This document shows positions 23,843-30,131 of a DNA stretch of 30,131 nucleotides, piece after piece. The stretch's first letter is position 1. The number at the start of each line of letters is the position of its first letter. The notes beneath the pieces were generated by a model. It did not search any database, was not told the DNA's origin, and saw only the letters and a program-made list of their open reading frames with translations. The position numbers and the translations under genes were made by a program. Source of the DNA: JAMXLO01 sp041487355. GTDB lineage: Bacteria; Pseudomonadota; Alphaproteobacteria; Acetobacterales; Acetobacteraceae. Location: the NCBI GenBank assembly GCA_041487355.1, contig JBGPND010000045.1:1-30131 (forward strand), given 5' to 3'.

Positions 23843-25666
23843 CTGTCCCAGACCCGGAATCTGCTCGACGTCCAGGGCCTGAGCGTCGCGTTCGCCACTG
23901 ACCAAGGGCTTTCGACCGTCGTCCGTGACCTCGACCTTGGTGTGGCGCAGGGCGAGACGCTCGCCATCGTCGGCGAATCCGGTTCCGGCAAGTCGGTGAC
24001 AGCGCTCAGCATCACACGGCTGATCGACCACACCGGCGGGCGCATCACCGCCGGCCGCATCCTGTTCACCGACCGCACCGGTCGCCAGCGCGACCTCGCC
24101 ACCGAGCCGGCCGAGGCGATGCGCCGGCTGCGCGGCCCCGAGATGGCGATGGTGTTCCAGGAGCCGATGAGCAGTCTCAACCCTGTGCTGCGCGTCGGCG
24201 AGCAGATCGCCGAGGCGGTGATGCTGCATCAGGGGCTGGGCCGCACCGCTGCGCTGGCCGAGGCGCGCCGCCTGCTGGAACACGTGCGCATCCCGGAGGC
24301 GGAGCGGCAGTTGCGGCGTTACCCGTTCCAGCTTTCGGGTGGCATGCGCCAGCGGGTGATGATCGCCATGGCGCTGTCCTGCCGGCCCCGTCTGTTGATC
24401 GCCGATGAGCCGACCACCGCGCTCGATGTCACCGTGCAGGCGCAGGTGCTGCGGCTGCTGCGTTCGCTGCAGCGCGAATACGGCATGGCCCTGATCTTCA
24501 TCACCCACGACATGGGCGTGGTGGCCGAGATGGCCGACCGGGTGCTGGTAATGCGCGACGGCGTCAAGGTGGAGGAGGGTTCGGCGCTGCGCGTGTTCGA
24601 CGCGCCGCAACATCCCTATACGCGCGCGCTGCTGAAAGCCGTGCCGGTGCTGGGCAGTCTGGCCGGACAACCCTTGCCGGCGCCGTTTCCCGAGGATGGC
24701 AAGGCGGTTGAGCCGCAGGCGACGGTGCGCTTCGACATGCCGCCGGTGCTCGACATCAAGGGTCTCACCACGCGCTTCGATGTCCTGCGTTGGTTTCGTC
24801 TTGCCGGTCGCATCCATGCCGTCGAGCAGGTGAGCCTGACGGTGCGGCGTGGCGAGACATTGGCACTCGTGGGCGAGTCCGGCTGTGGCAAGTCCACCAC
24901 CGGACGCAGCATCATCCGGCTGGAACAACCGCAGGCCGGCGAAATCCGCCTGAACGCCGAGGACGTCACGCATCTCAGTCGCGCACGCGAGGCCAGGCTG
25001 CGGCGTGGCGTGCAGTATGTGTTCCAGGATCCTTTCGCTTCGCTCGATCCGCGCCTGACCATCGGCTTTTCCATCGCCGAGCCGATCCGCACGCATCGGC
25101 TGTTGCGTGGTGCCGCCGTGGAGCATCGCGTGCACGAGTTGCTCCGGCAGGTTGGCCTGACACCGGACTACGCGCGCCGATATCCTCACGAGATGTCCGG
25201 TGGGCAGCGGCAACGGGCCTGCATCGCCCGCGCGCTCGCGTCCGAGCCCAGCCTGATCATCGCGGACGAAGCGGTGGCGGCGCTGGACGTGTCGATCCGC
25301 GCGCAGGTGGTGAACCTGCTGATGGAACTGCAGGCACGGCTCGGTGTGGCCTATCTGTTCATCTCGCACGACATGGCGGTGGTGGAGCGCATCAGTCACC
25401 GCGTGGCGGTGATGTATCTCGGCCAGATCGTCGAGATCGGTCCGCGCCAGGCGGTGTTCGGCAATCCGCGGCACCCGTATACGCGCCGCCTGCTCGCGGC
25501 GGTGCCGGTCCCCGACCCGCGCCGGCGCGACCACTCGATCGAGCTGGACGACAGCGAGGTGCCAAGCCCATTGCGTCGGCCGGACGAACCCCCCATCGTG
25601 GCGCCACTGGTGCGGGTGGGCGAGGATCACTTCGTCGCCCACCATCGCGTCGGCGGCCTCTACTGA
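23843..25666 (+). CDS. gsiA: Peptide/glutathione ABC importer, dual ATP-binding protein (GsiA-like)
   Basis: A single chain with two ATPase domains, as in GsiA. Domain 1: Walker A GESGSGKS, LSGGMRQR, LLIADEPTTALD and FITHD, then the oligopeptide-transporter tail HPYTRALLKAVP. Domain 2: GESGCGKS, MSGGQRQR, LIIADEAVAALD (Ala where Pro is usual after DE), FISHD and HPYTRRLLAAVPVPDP. The start is a problem. Family sequence (NLLDVQGLSVAFATDQGLS) is in frame from about 23858, but the first ATG/GTG/TTG in frame is GTG 23942, only ten residues before Walker A. I give CTG 23843, which has GGAG nine bases upstream; a lost ATG or an upstream frameshift is the alternative. The total of about 607 aa fits GsiA. 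It leads the importer operon. Confidence 0.85.
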   Translation: MSQTRNLLDVQGLSVAFATDQGLSTVVRDLDLGVAQGETLAIVGESGSGKSVTALSITRLIDHTGGRITAGRILFTDRTGRQRDLATEPAEAMRRLRGPEMAMVFQEPMSSLNPVLRVGEQIAEAVMLHQGLGRTAALAEARRLLEHVRIPEAERQLRRYPFQLSGGMRQRVMIAMALSCRPRLLIADEPTTALDVTVQAQVLRLLRSLQREYGMALIFITHDMGVVAEMADRVLVMRDGVKVEEGSALRVFDAPQHPYTRALLKAVPVLGSLAGQPLPAPFPEDGKAVEPQATVRFDMPPVLDIKGLTTRFDVLRWFRLAGRIHAVEQVSLTVRRGETLALVGESGCGKSTTGRSIIRLEQPQAGEIRLNAEDVTHLSRAREARLRRGVQYVFQDPFASLDPRLTIGFSIAEPIRTHRLLRGAAVEHRVHELLRQVGLTPDYARRYPHEMSGGQRQRACIARALASEPSLIIADEAVAALDVSIRAQVVNLLMELQARLGVAYLFISHDMAVVERISHRVAVMYLGQIVEIGPRQAVFGNPRHPYTRRLLAAVPVPDPRRRDHSIELDDSEVPSPLRRPDEPPIVAPLVRVGEDHFVAHHRVGGLY

Positions 25667-25682
25667 TCGAGGAGGAATTCAG

Positions 25683-27215
25683 GTGACTTATATACTTCCC
25701 CGCGTGCTGCTGGCTGCTTCGCTCGCGTTTGGCGCGGCCGGCGCGGCGCATGCCGCCAAGGACCTCGTGGTCGGCGTGCCCGACAACCTGACCGGGCTGG
25801 ATCCTGCCGACCTCAATGACAATCTGTCGCAGTCCGCGGTGCGGCTGATGTTCGAGGGCCTCTACATGCTCGACGAACACATGAAGCTGCGGCCGCAGCT
25901 CGCCGAGAGCTACGAGGCGAGCGAAGATGCCAAGGAGTTCATCTTCCATCTGCGCAAGGGTGTGACGTTCCACGATGGCACGCCGTTCAACGCGGCGGCG
26001 GTGAAGTTCAGCTTCGACCGTGCCGGCAATCCGGAGAACCACCTGAAGCGGCAGAGCTTGTTCGTGATGATCGACCGCACCGATGCGGTGGACGACTCCA
26101 CGGTGAAGGTGGTGCTGAAATATCCGTTCGGCGCCTTCGTCAACGACATCGCGCACCCCGGCGCGCTGATCGTCAGCCCGAAATCCGTACAGGAGTTCGG
26201 CAAGGAGGTCACGCGGCACCCGTCTGGCACCGGCCCATACCAGTTCGTGAGCTGGAGCGCCGACACGCTGAAGATGCAGAAGAACGAGCACTACTGGAAG
26301 CCGGGCCTGCCGAAGATCGACACCATCACCTATCGCGGCGTGCCGGAGAACGGCTCGCGCATCGCCATGCTGCAGACCGGCGAGGCGCAGTTCATCTTTC
26401 CGGTGCCGCCGGAGATGATCAAATCGCTGGAGAGCAGCCCGACGATCACGGTGTTCGACGAACCGTCGATCTTCATCCGCTATGTGGCGCTGAACAACAT
26501 GCGCAAGCCGTTCAACGATCCACGTGTGCGTGAGGCGCTGAACTACGCAGTCGACAAGCAGGCGTTCGCCAAGGTCGTGTTCAGCGGCCGTGCGGATCCG
26601 ATGGACTCGCCACTGCCGCCGCTGCTTGGCTTCTACCAGAAGCAGGGCAGCTATCCGTATGATCCGGCGAAGGCGAAGGCGTTGCTCGCCGCGGCGGGGT
26701 ATCCGAACGGCTTCGAGAGCACGCTGACCGGAAGTTCCAACACGCTGGTGCAGCGCGGCATGCAGTTCGTGCAGCAGCAGCTTGCCGCCGTGGGCGTGAC
26801 GGTGAAGGTGGAATCGCTGGAAGCGGGCGTGCTGACGGCAAAGATGTTCAATGTCCAGAAGCCCGAGGACGCCTCCATCGTGATGCTGTACGGCGGCTGG
26901 TCGTCTTCGACCGGCGATGCCGACTGGGGGATGCGGCCGATGCTCTACACCAAGTCGTTCCCGCCGGTGCTGTCCAACCTCGCCTGGTACAGCAATCCTG
27001 TGACCGATGCCGCGATCGAGGAAGGGCTGAGCACCACAGACCCGACGAAGCGGGCCACCGCCTATGTCAAGGCGCAGGCGCAGGTGTGGAAGGACATGCC
27101 CTGGATTTTCCTGGGCGTGGATCACAACCTGGCCGCCTATTCGAAGAAACTGACCGGTGCGTTCATGCGCCCCGATCAGCAGTTCCACCTGACCGAGGAT
27201 GCGACACTGAATTGA
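25683..27215 (+). CDS. gsiB: Glutathione/peptide ABC importer, periplasmic binding protein (GsiB-like)
   Basis: A 510-aa periplasmic solute-binding protein of family 5. The signal peptide ILPRVLLAASLAFGAAGAAH ends in AHA before AKDLVVGV. Many blocks coincide with my memory of E. coli GsiB (512 aa): TGLDPADLNDNLSQS, MKLRPQLAESYE, FNAAAVKF, NPENHLKR, GTGPYQF, MLQTGEAQF, VREALNYAVDKQA, GGWSSSTGDADW. Glutathione or a similar gamma-glutamyl or small peptide is thus a reasonable ligand, but family 5 ligands vary. Start GTG 25683 has GAGGAGG about 7-12 bases upstream. It follows the ATPase gene by 16 bases. A hairpin repeat directly after the stop may keep its expression above that of the permeases. 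Confidence 0.9.
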   Translation: MTYILPRVLLAASLAFGAAGAAHAAKDLVVGVPDNLTGLDPADLNDNLSQSAVRLMFEGLYMLDEHMKLRPQLAESYEASEDAKEFIFHLRKGVTFHDGTPFNAAAVKFSFDRAGNPENHLKRQSLFVMIDRTDAVDDSTVKVVLKYPFGAFVNDIAHPGALIVSPKSVQEFGKEVTRHPSGTGPYQFVSWSADTLKMQKNEHYWKPGLPKIDTITYRGVPENGSRIAMLQTGEAQFIFPVPPEMIKSLESSPTITVFDEPSIFIRYVALNNMRKPFNDPRVREALNYAVDKQAFAKVVFSGRADPMDSPLPPLLGFYQKQGSYPYDPAKAKALLAAAGYPNGFESTLTGSSNTLVQRGMQFVQQQLAAVGVTVKVESLEAGVLTAKMFNVQKPEDASIVMLYGGWSSSTGDADWGMRPMLYTKSFPPVLSNLAWYSNPVTDAAIEEGLSTTDPTKRATAYVKAQAQVWKDMPWIFLGVDHNLAAYSKKLTGAFMRPDQQFHLTEDATLN

Positions 27216-27227
27216 TGCAAAATCATC

Positions 27228-27255
27228 GTCATGGCCGGCCTTCGCCGGCCATGAC
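27228..27255. repeat. Perfect 12-bp hairpin repeat inside the importer operon
   Basis: GTCATGGCCGGC (27228-27239) and GCCGGCCATGAC (27244-27255) pair perfectly around a CTTC tetraloop. The element resembles the GGCCGG...CCGGCC palindromes common between alphaproteobacterial genes. It lies between the binding-protein stop and the first permease start, a position where such hairpins often stabilise the upstream message and reduce downstream expression. Confidence 0.85.
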
Positions 27256-27269
27256 ACTATTAGATTAGC

Positions 27270-28190
27270 GTGTTCGACTACCTGATCCGCCGGCTGGCGG
27301 GCACGATCCCCGTCCTGCTGGCCGTCAGCGTCTTCGTCTTCCTGTTCGTCCATCTTCTGCCGGGCGATCCGGCGCGACTGGTCGCAGGGCCGGATGCATC
27401 ACCGCAGGACATCGCCGCGGTGCGCGCGGACATGGGGCTCGATCGGCCGCTGCCGATGCAGTATCTGCGCTATCTCGGCGAGACCGTGCACCTGCATCTC
27501 GGCCGCTCGATCAAGACTCACCAGCCGGTGGTGGAGCTGATCGGCGAGCGCTTCATGCCGACGCTGCTGCTCACGGTGTTTGCCATGCTGTGGTCGGTCA
27601 CCGTCGGCGTGGGTATCGGCGTGCTGTCCGGCGTGCGGCGCGGACGCTGGCAGGATCAGGCCTCGATGGTGCTGGCAATCTCCGGCATCTCGTTTCCCGG
27701 GTTCTGGCTCGGGCTGCTGCTGATCGATCTGTTCTCGGTGCGGCTGGGCTGGTTGCCCACCGGCGGCTATGGCACATGGCAGAACTTCGTGCTGCCCGCC
27801 TTCACGCTCGGCCTCGCGGTCGCCGCGGTGATGGCGCGCTTCACCCGCTCGGCCTTCGTGGAGATCACCGCCGAGGACTATGTGCGCACCGCGCGCGCCA
27901 AGGGTGTGCCGGAGCGCAGCGTGGTGTGGAAGCACACGCTGCGCAACGCACTCATCCCGGTGATCACCCTGACCGGCCTGCAATTCGGCTTCCTGCTCGG
28001 CGGCGCAATCGTGGTGGAAACCGTATTCGCCTGGCCGGGACTGGGCCGGCTGCTGGTCGATAGCGTCGCCTACCGGGACTATCCAGTGATCCAGGCGGAG
28101 ATCCTGCTGTTCTCCTTCGAGTTCGTGCTGATCAATCTCGTCGTCGATCTGCTCTACGCGCTGGTCAATCCGGAGATCCGCCTGCGATGA
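27270..28190 (+). CDS. gsiC: Glutathione/peptide ABC importer, permease 1 (GsiC/DppB-like)
   Basis: A 306-aa inner-membrane permease, the same length as E. coli GsiC. It opens MFDYLIRRLAGTIPVLLAVS with the first helix, then VHLLPGDPARLVAGPDAS and MGLDRPLPMQYLRYLG, the typical DppB/OppB N-terminus. Six helices follow, with the coupling loop EDYVRTARAKGVPERSVVWK before HTLRNALIPVITLTGLQ. The start is GTG 27270 with no recognisable Shine-Dalgarno, because the preceding bases belong to the hairpin repeat and an AT-rich spacer; translation may be weak. The stop overlaps the next start (ATGA), so the two permeases are co-translated and form the heteromeric channel. Confidence 0.92.
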   Translation: MFDYLIRRLAGTIPVLLAVSVFVFLFVHLLPGDPARLVAGPDASPQDIAAVRADMGLDRPLPMQYLRYLGETVHLHLGRSIKTHQPVVELIGERFMPTLLLTVFAMLWSVTVGVGIGVLSGVRRGRWQDQASMVLAISGISFPGFWLGLLLIDLFSVRLGWLPTGGYGTWQNFVLPAFTLGLAVAAVMARFTRSAFVEITAEDYVRTARAKGVPERSVVWKHTLRNALIPVITLTGLQFGFLLGGAIVVETVFAWPGLGRLLVDSVAYRDYPVIQAEILLFSFEFVLINLVVDLLYALVNPEIRLR

Positions 28191-29056
28191 GCGACATGGC
28201 CCTCGCCGCTATGGCGTTGCGCTCGCCATCGGCCGAGTTCTGGCGCCGCTTCCGCCGCAAGCGCGTAGCCCTCGTGTCGGGCTGCGTGATTCTGTTGCTG
28301 ATCCTGGCAGCGATCGCCGCGCCGTGGATCGCACCGTACGGTCCGGCGACACCCGATTACGACAACGTGCTGGCGGGACCGTCGTGGCAGCATCTCTGCG
28401 GTACCGACACGTTCGGCCGCGACATACTGAGCCGCATCCTGTGGGGCGGGCGCATTTCGCTGACGGTGGGTTTCGTCTCGGTGGCGCTCGGCGGCGTGGT
28501 GGGCGTGGCGCTTGGCCTGATCAGCGGCTTCTTCGGCGGCGTGATCGACAGCCTGATCATGCGCGTGATGGACGTGCTGCTGGCCTTCCCCGGCATCCTG
28601 CTGGCAATCGGCGTCGTGGCGCTGCTCGGGCCAGGCATCGACAACGTGATCTACGCAATCGCGGTGTTCAGCGTGCCGGTGTTTGCCCGTCTCGTGCGCG
28701 GCAGCACACTGGCGCTGAAGCAGACGCTCTACGTGCAGGCGGCGCGCAGCATCGGCGTCCGCGCGCCGCTGTTGATGCTGCGCCACATCCTGCCAGGCAC
28801 GCTGCCCAGCGTGATCGTGTACTGCTCGTTGCGTGTCGGCACCTCGATCCTCACCGCTGCGGCGCTCAGCTTCATCGGGCTCGGCGCACCTCCGCCGAGC
28901 CCCGAATGGGGCGCCATGCTGGCAGAGGGTCGCAGCTATCTGGGCGTCGCCGACCAGATCACGCTGTTTCCGGGCCTCGCCATCTTCGTCACGGTGCTGG
29001 CGTTCAATCTGCTCGGCGACGGCTTGCGTGACGCACTCGATCAGAAGTTGCGGTAG
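28187..29056 (+). CDS. gsiD: Glutathione/peptide ABC importer, permease 2 (GsiD/DppC-like)
   Basis: A 289-aa partner permease. It has the DppC/OppC-type N-terminus (FWRRFRRKRVALVSGCVILL), the extracellular motif HLCGTDTFGRDILSRILWGG, ARISLTVG-like sequence, and the coupling loop LYVQAARSIGVRAPLLMLRH followed by ILPGTLPSVIVYCSL. The C-terminus ALSFIGLGAPPPSPEWGAML is diagnostic. It pairs with the preceding permease, overlapping it by four bases. The length is normal, and no break is seen. It ends 30 bases before another binding-protein gene, so that gene may be on the same message. Confidence 0.92.
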   Translation: MSDMALAAMALRSPSAEFWRRFRRKRVALVSGCVILLLILAAIAAPWIAPYGPATPDYDNVLAGPSWQHLCGTDTFGRDILSRILWGGRISLTVGFVSVALGGVVGVALGLISGFFGGVIDSLIMRVMDVLLAFPGILLAIGVVALLGPGIDNVIYAIAVFSVPVFARLVRGSTLALKQTLYVQAARSIGVRAPLLMLRHILPGTLPSVIVYCSLRVGTSILTAAALSFIGLGAPPPSPEWGAMLAEGRSYLGVADQITLFPGLAIFVTVLAFNLLGDGLRDALDQKLR

Positions 29057-29086
29057 ACTGGCGGCGGAAACCAAAAGGGGGGAGAG

Positions 29087-30130
29087 ATGTCCAGGAGCAT
29101 CACACGCCGGCTGGCCCTTGCCGGCCTCGGTTCGTCTGCCGCCGGGCTGGCGCAGATGCGCGATGCGCGTGCGGACCTCGGCGCACTTGAGGAAGCGGCG
29201 CGCAAGGAAGGCTCGCTCACCTGGTACGTCGCGCAGATGAGCGGCGAGGCGGCCGAGGACATGGGCCGCATATTCACCCGGGGATATCCCGGGATTTCGG
29301 TCACGGTGATCCGCACCACCGGGCAGGTCGCCTATCAGCGGGTGCTGCAGGAGCTGAAGAACAGCACGCCGCAATGCGACGTGTTCTGCTCCACCGACAA
29401 CTCGCACTACCCGGCGCTGAAGGCGCGCGGCGCGCTGGCGCAATACATTCCACAGAATGCCGGAGCGCTGGCGCCGCCATTCGTCGGGCTGGGCGAGGAA
29501 GGCTTCTACATACCGGCCACGGCGTCGCTGCAGATCATGGTCTACCACACCCAGAACGTGAAGCCGGAGGATGTGCCGAAGAACTGGACCGATCTCATCG
29601 ATCCGAAGTGGAAGGGCCGCGTCGCCGTCGCCCATCCGGCGTTCAGCGGCTATTTCGGCCAGTGGGTGGTGGCGATGCGCAAGCTCTACGGCTGGGAGTT
29701 CTTCGAGAAACTGGCGAAGCAGAACCCGCGCATCGGCCGTTCCGGTAACGACCCGATCACCATGCTGAATGCCGGCGACTCGCTCATCGGTACCGGGCCG
29801 GTCAGCACCAGCGTGCAGAATATCGAGAAGGGCAACCCGATCGGGTTCATCTATCCGACGGATGGCACGCTGCTCTGCTTCGGGCCCGCTTCGGTGATGG
29901 CGGCCGCGCCGCATCCCAACGCTGCCCGCCTGTTCCTCGAATGGCTGTTGAGCGAGGACTATGCGCGCGCCTGCGTGAAATGGCACCTCGAGCCGGTGCG
30001 CGCCGACGCGCCGCAGATGGAGGGCACCAGGCGTCTGTCCGAAATCAAGCTGATCCGCCTCACACCCGCCGAGATTGCCAAGGGCATCCCCGAGGTGATC
30101 GAGCAGTGGCGCGACACGTTCGGGAGCTGA
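29087..30130 (+). CDS. Extracellular solute-binding protein, iron/polyamine (family 1) type
   Basis: A 347-aa periplasmic protein. The start MSRSITRRLALAGLGSSAA with a twin-arginine-like pair suggests an exported precursor, possibly by the Tat route. The mature part, LEEAARKEGSLTWYVAQMSG, then ISVTVIRTTGQVAYQRVLQE, CDVFCSTDNSHYPALKARG, and PKNWTDLIDPKWKGRVAVAH, matches the AfuA/PotD/FbpA-like group that binds iron or small organic ligands. The gene has GGGGGGAG before ATG 29087 and closes with TGA at 30128-30130. No permease or ATPase of its own family is seen before the window ends. It may belong to a second transporter that continues beyond the window, or use another system. Confidence 0.88.
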   Translation: MSRSITRRLALAGLGSSAAGLAQMRDARADLGALEEAARKEGSLTWYVAQMSGEAAEDMGRIFTRGYPGISVTVIRTTGQVAYQRVLQELKNSTPQCDVFCSTDNSHYPALKARGALAQYIPQNAGALAPPFVGLGEEGFYIPATASLQIMVYHTQNVKPEDVPKNWTDLIDPKWKGRVAVAHPAFSGYFGQWVVAMRKLYGWEFFEKLAKQNPRIGRSGNDPITMLNAGDSLIGTGPVSTSVQNIEKGNPIGFIYPTDGTLLCFGPASVMAAAPHPNAARLFLEWLLSEDYARACVKWHLEPVRADAPQMEGTRRLSEIKLIRLTPAEIAKGIPEVIEQWRDTFGS

Positions 30131-30131
30131 A

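Noticed and set aside
22679..25645. A 988-codon open frame on the minus strand
   Set aside because: Only its last 355 codons (from ATG 23746) form a real amidohydrolase; the rest is antisense to the dual ABC ATPase and lacks any family pattern. High GC suppresses stop codons in shadow frames.
8763..27255. The five palindromic elements as a CRISPR array or a transposon family
   Set aside because: They differ in sequence, are widely spaced, are inverted rather than direct repeats, and have no spacers or transposase nearby.
28154..29986. A 610-codon open frame on the minus strand
   Set aside because: Antisense to the GsiD-like permease and the last binding protein; low-complexity His/Arg/Ala-rich sequence, no ribosome site, no family motif.

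Overview
The window is GC-rich, densely coded DNA from an alphaproteobacterium. The best guess is the Rhodospirillales/Acetobacteraceae side of the class. The grounds are the strong G/C bias at third codon positions, a DUF1491 gene (a family I know from alphaproteobacteria), catabolic ABC-transporter islands, and several unrelated palindromic intergenic repeats. This placement is inference. I see no rRNA, tRNA, CRISPR array or intact transposase. No gene-free stretch exceeds 300 bases; the longest, 21400-21652, holds a terminator and a candidate micro-gene.

Layout. (1) 1-6576: a type I restriction-modification operon, hsdM (5' end outside the window)-hsdS-hsdR, coupled by overlapping start/stop codons to a YgjP-like zinc metallopeptidase. 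It is followed at about 6579-6689 by what looks like the C-terminal fossil of a second, different HsdR. (2) 6754-9879: an M20D amidohydrolase, a creatininase-family amidohydrolase and a PanE-like ketopantoate-reductase-family enzyme, with a perfect 47-bp inverted repeat before the last. (3) 9886-12425: minus-strand genes for a phosphoribosyltransferase-HAD fusion and a DUF429 protein, a candidate antisense small RNA, a cytochrome b561 gene broken by an internal deletion, and a small basic protein. (4) 12520-16369: a diverged citrate-synthase-like protein, a NiCoT nickel/cobalt permease, a persulfide dioxygenase-rhodanese fusion and a YdjA-type nitroreductase. (5) 16483-20512: a Rieske oxygenase of the phthalate-dioxygenase family, then a minus-strand TauABC/ThiXYZ-type ABC operon whose binding-protein gene carries an in-frame amber codon. 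(6) 20578-21652: DUF1491, a MaoC hydratase and the micro-gene cassette. (7) 21653-30130: an aspartoacylase/DoeB-like deacylase, an ACMSD-like metal-dependent hydrolase, a GsiABCD-type glutathione/peptide importer, and an extra binding protein of the iron/polyamine type.

How the genes may work together. Most of the window looks like a scavenging genome: importers for amino-acid or peptide-like and aromatic or heterocyclic compounds sit next to hydrolases (M20D, creatininase-like, aspartoacylase-like, amidohydrolase) that would open amide or ring bonds, plus an oxygenase and a CoA-ester hydratase. The restriction locus is the one clear defence element.

I did not find a convincing wholly new multi-gene system. 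The less ordinary signals are the 24-codon ORF with a perfect 13-nt Shine-Dalgarno sequence between a promoter-like sequence and a terminator-like hairpin, the promoter-hairpin-T-tract unit antisense to the DUF429 gene, the broken genes (amber, deletion, HsdR fossil), and the substituted active site of the citrate-synthase-like protein.
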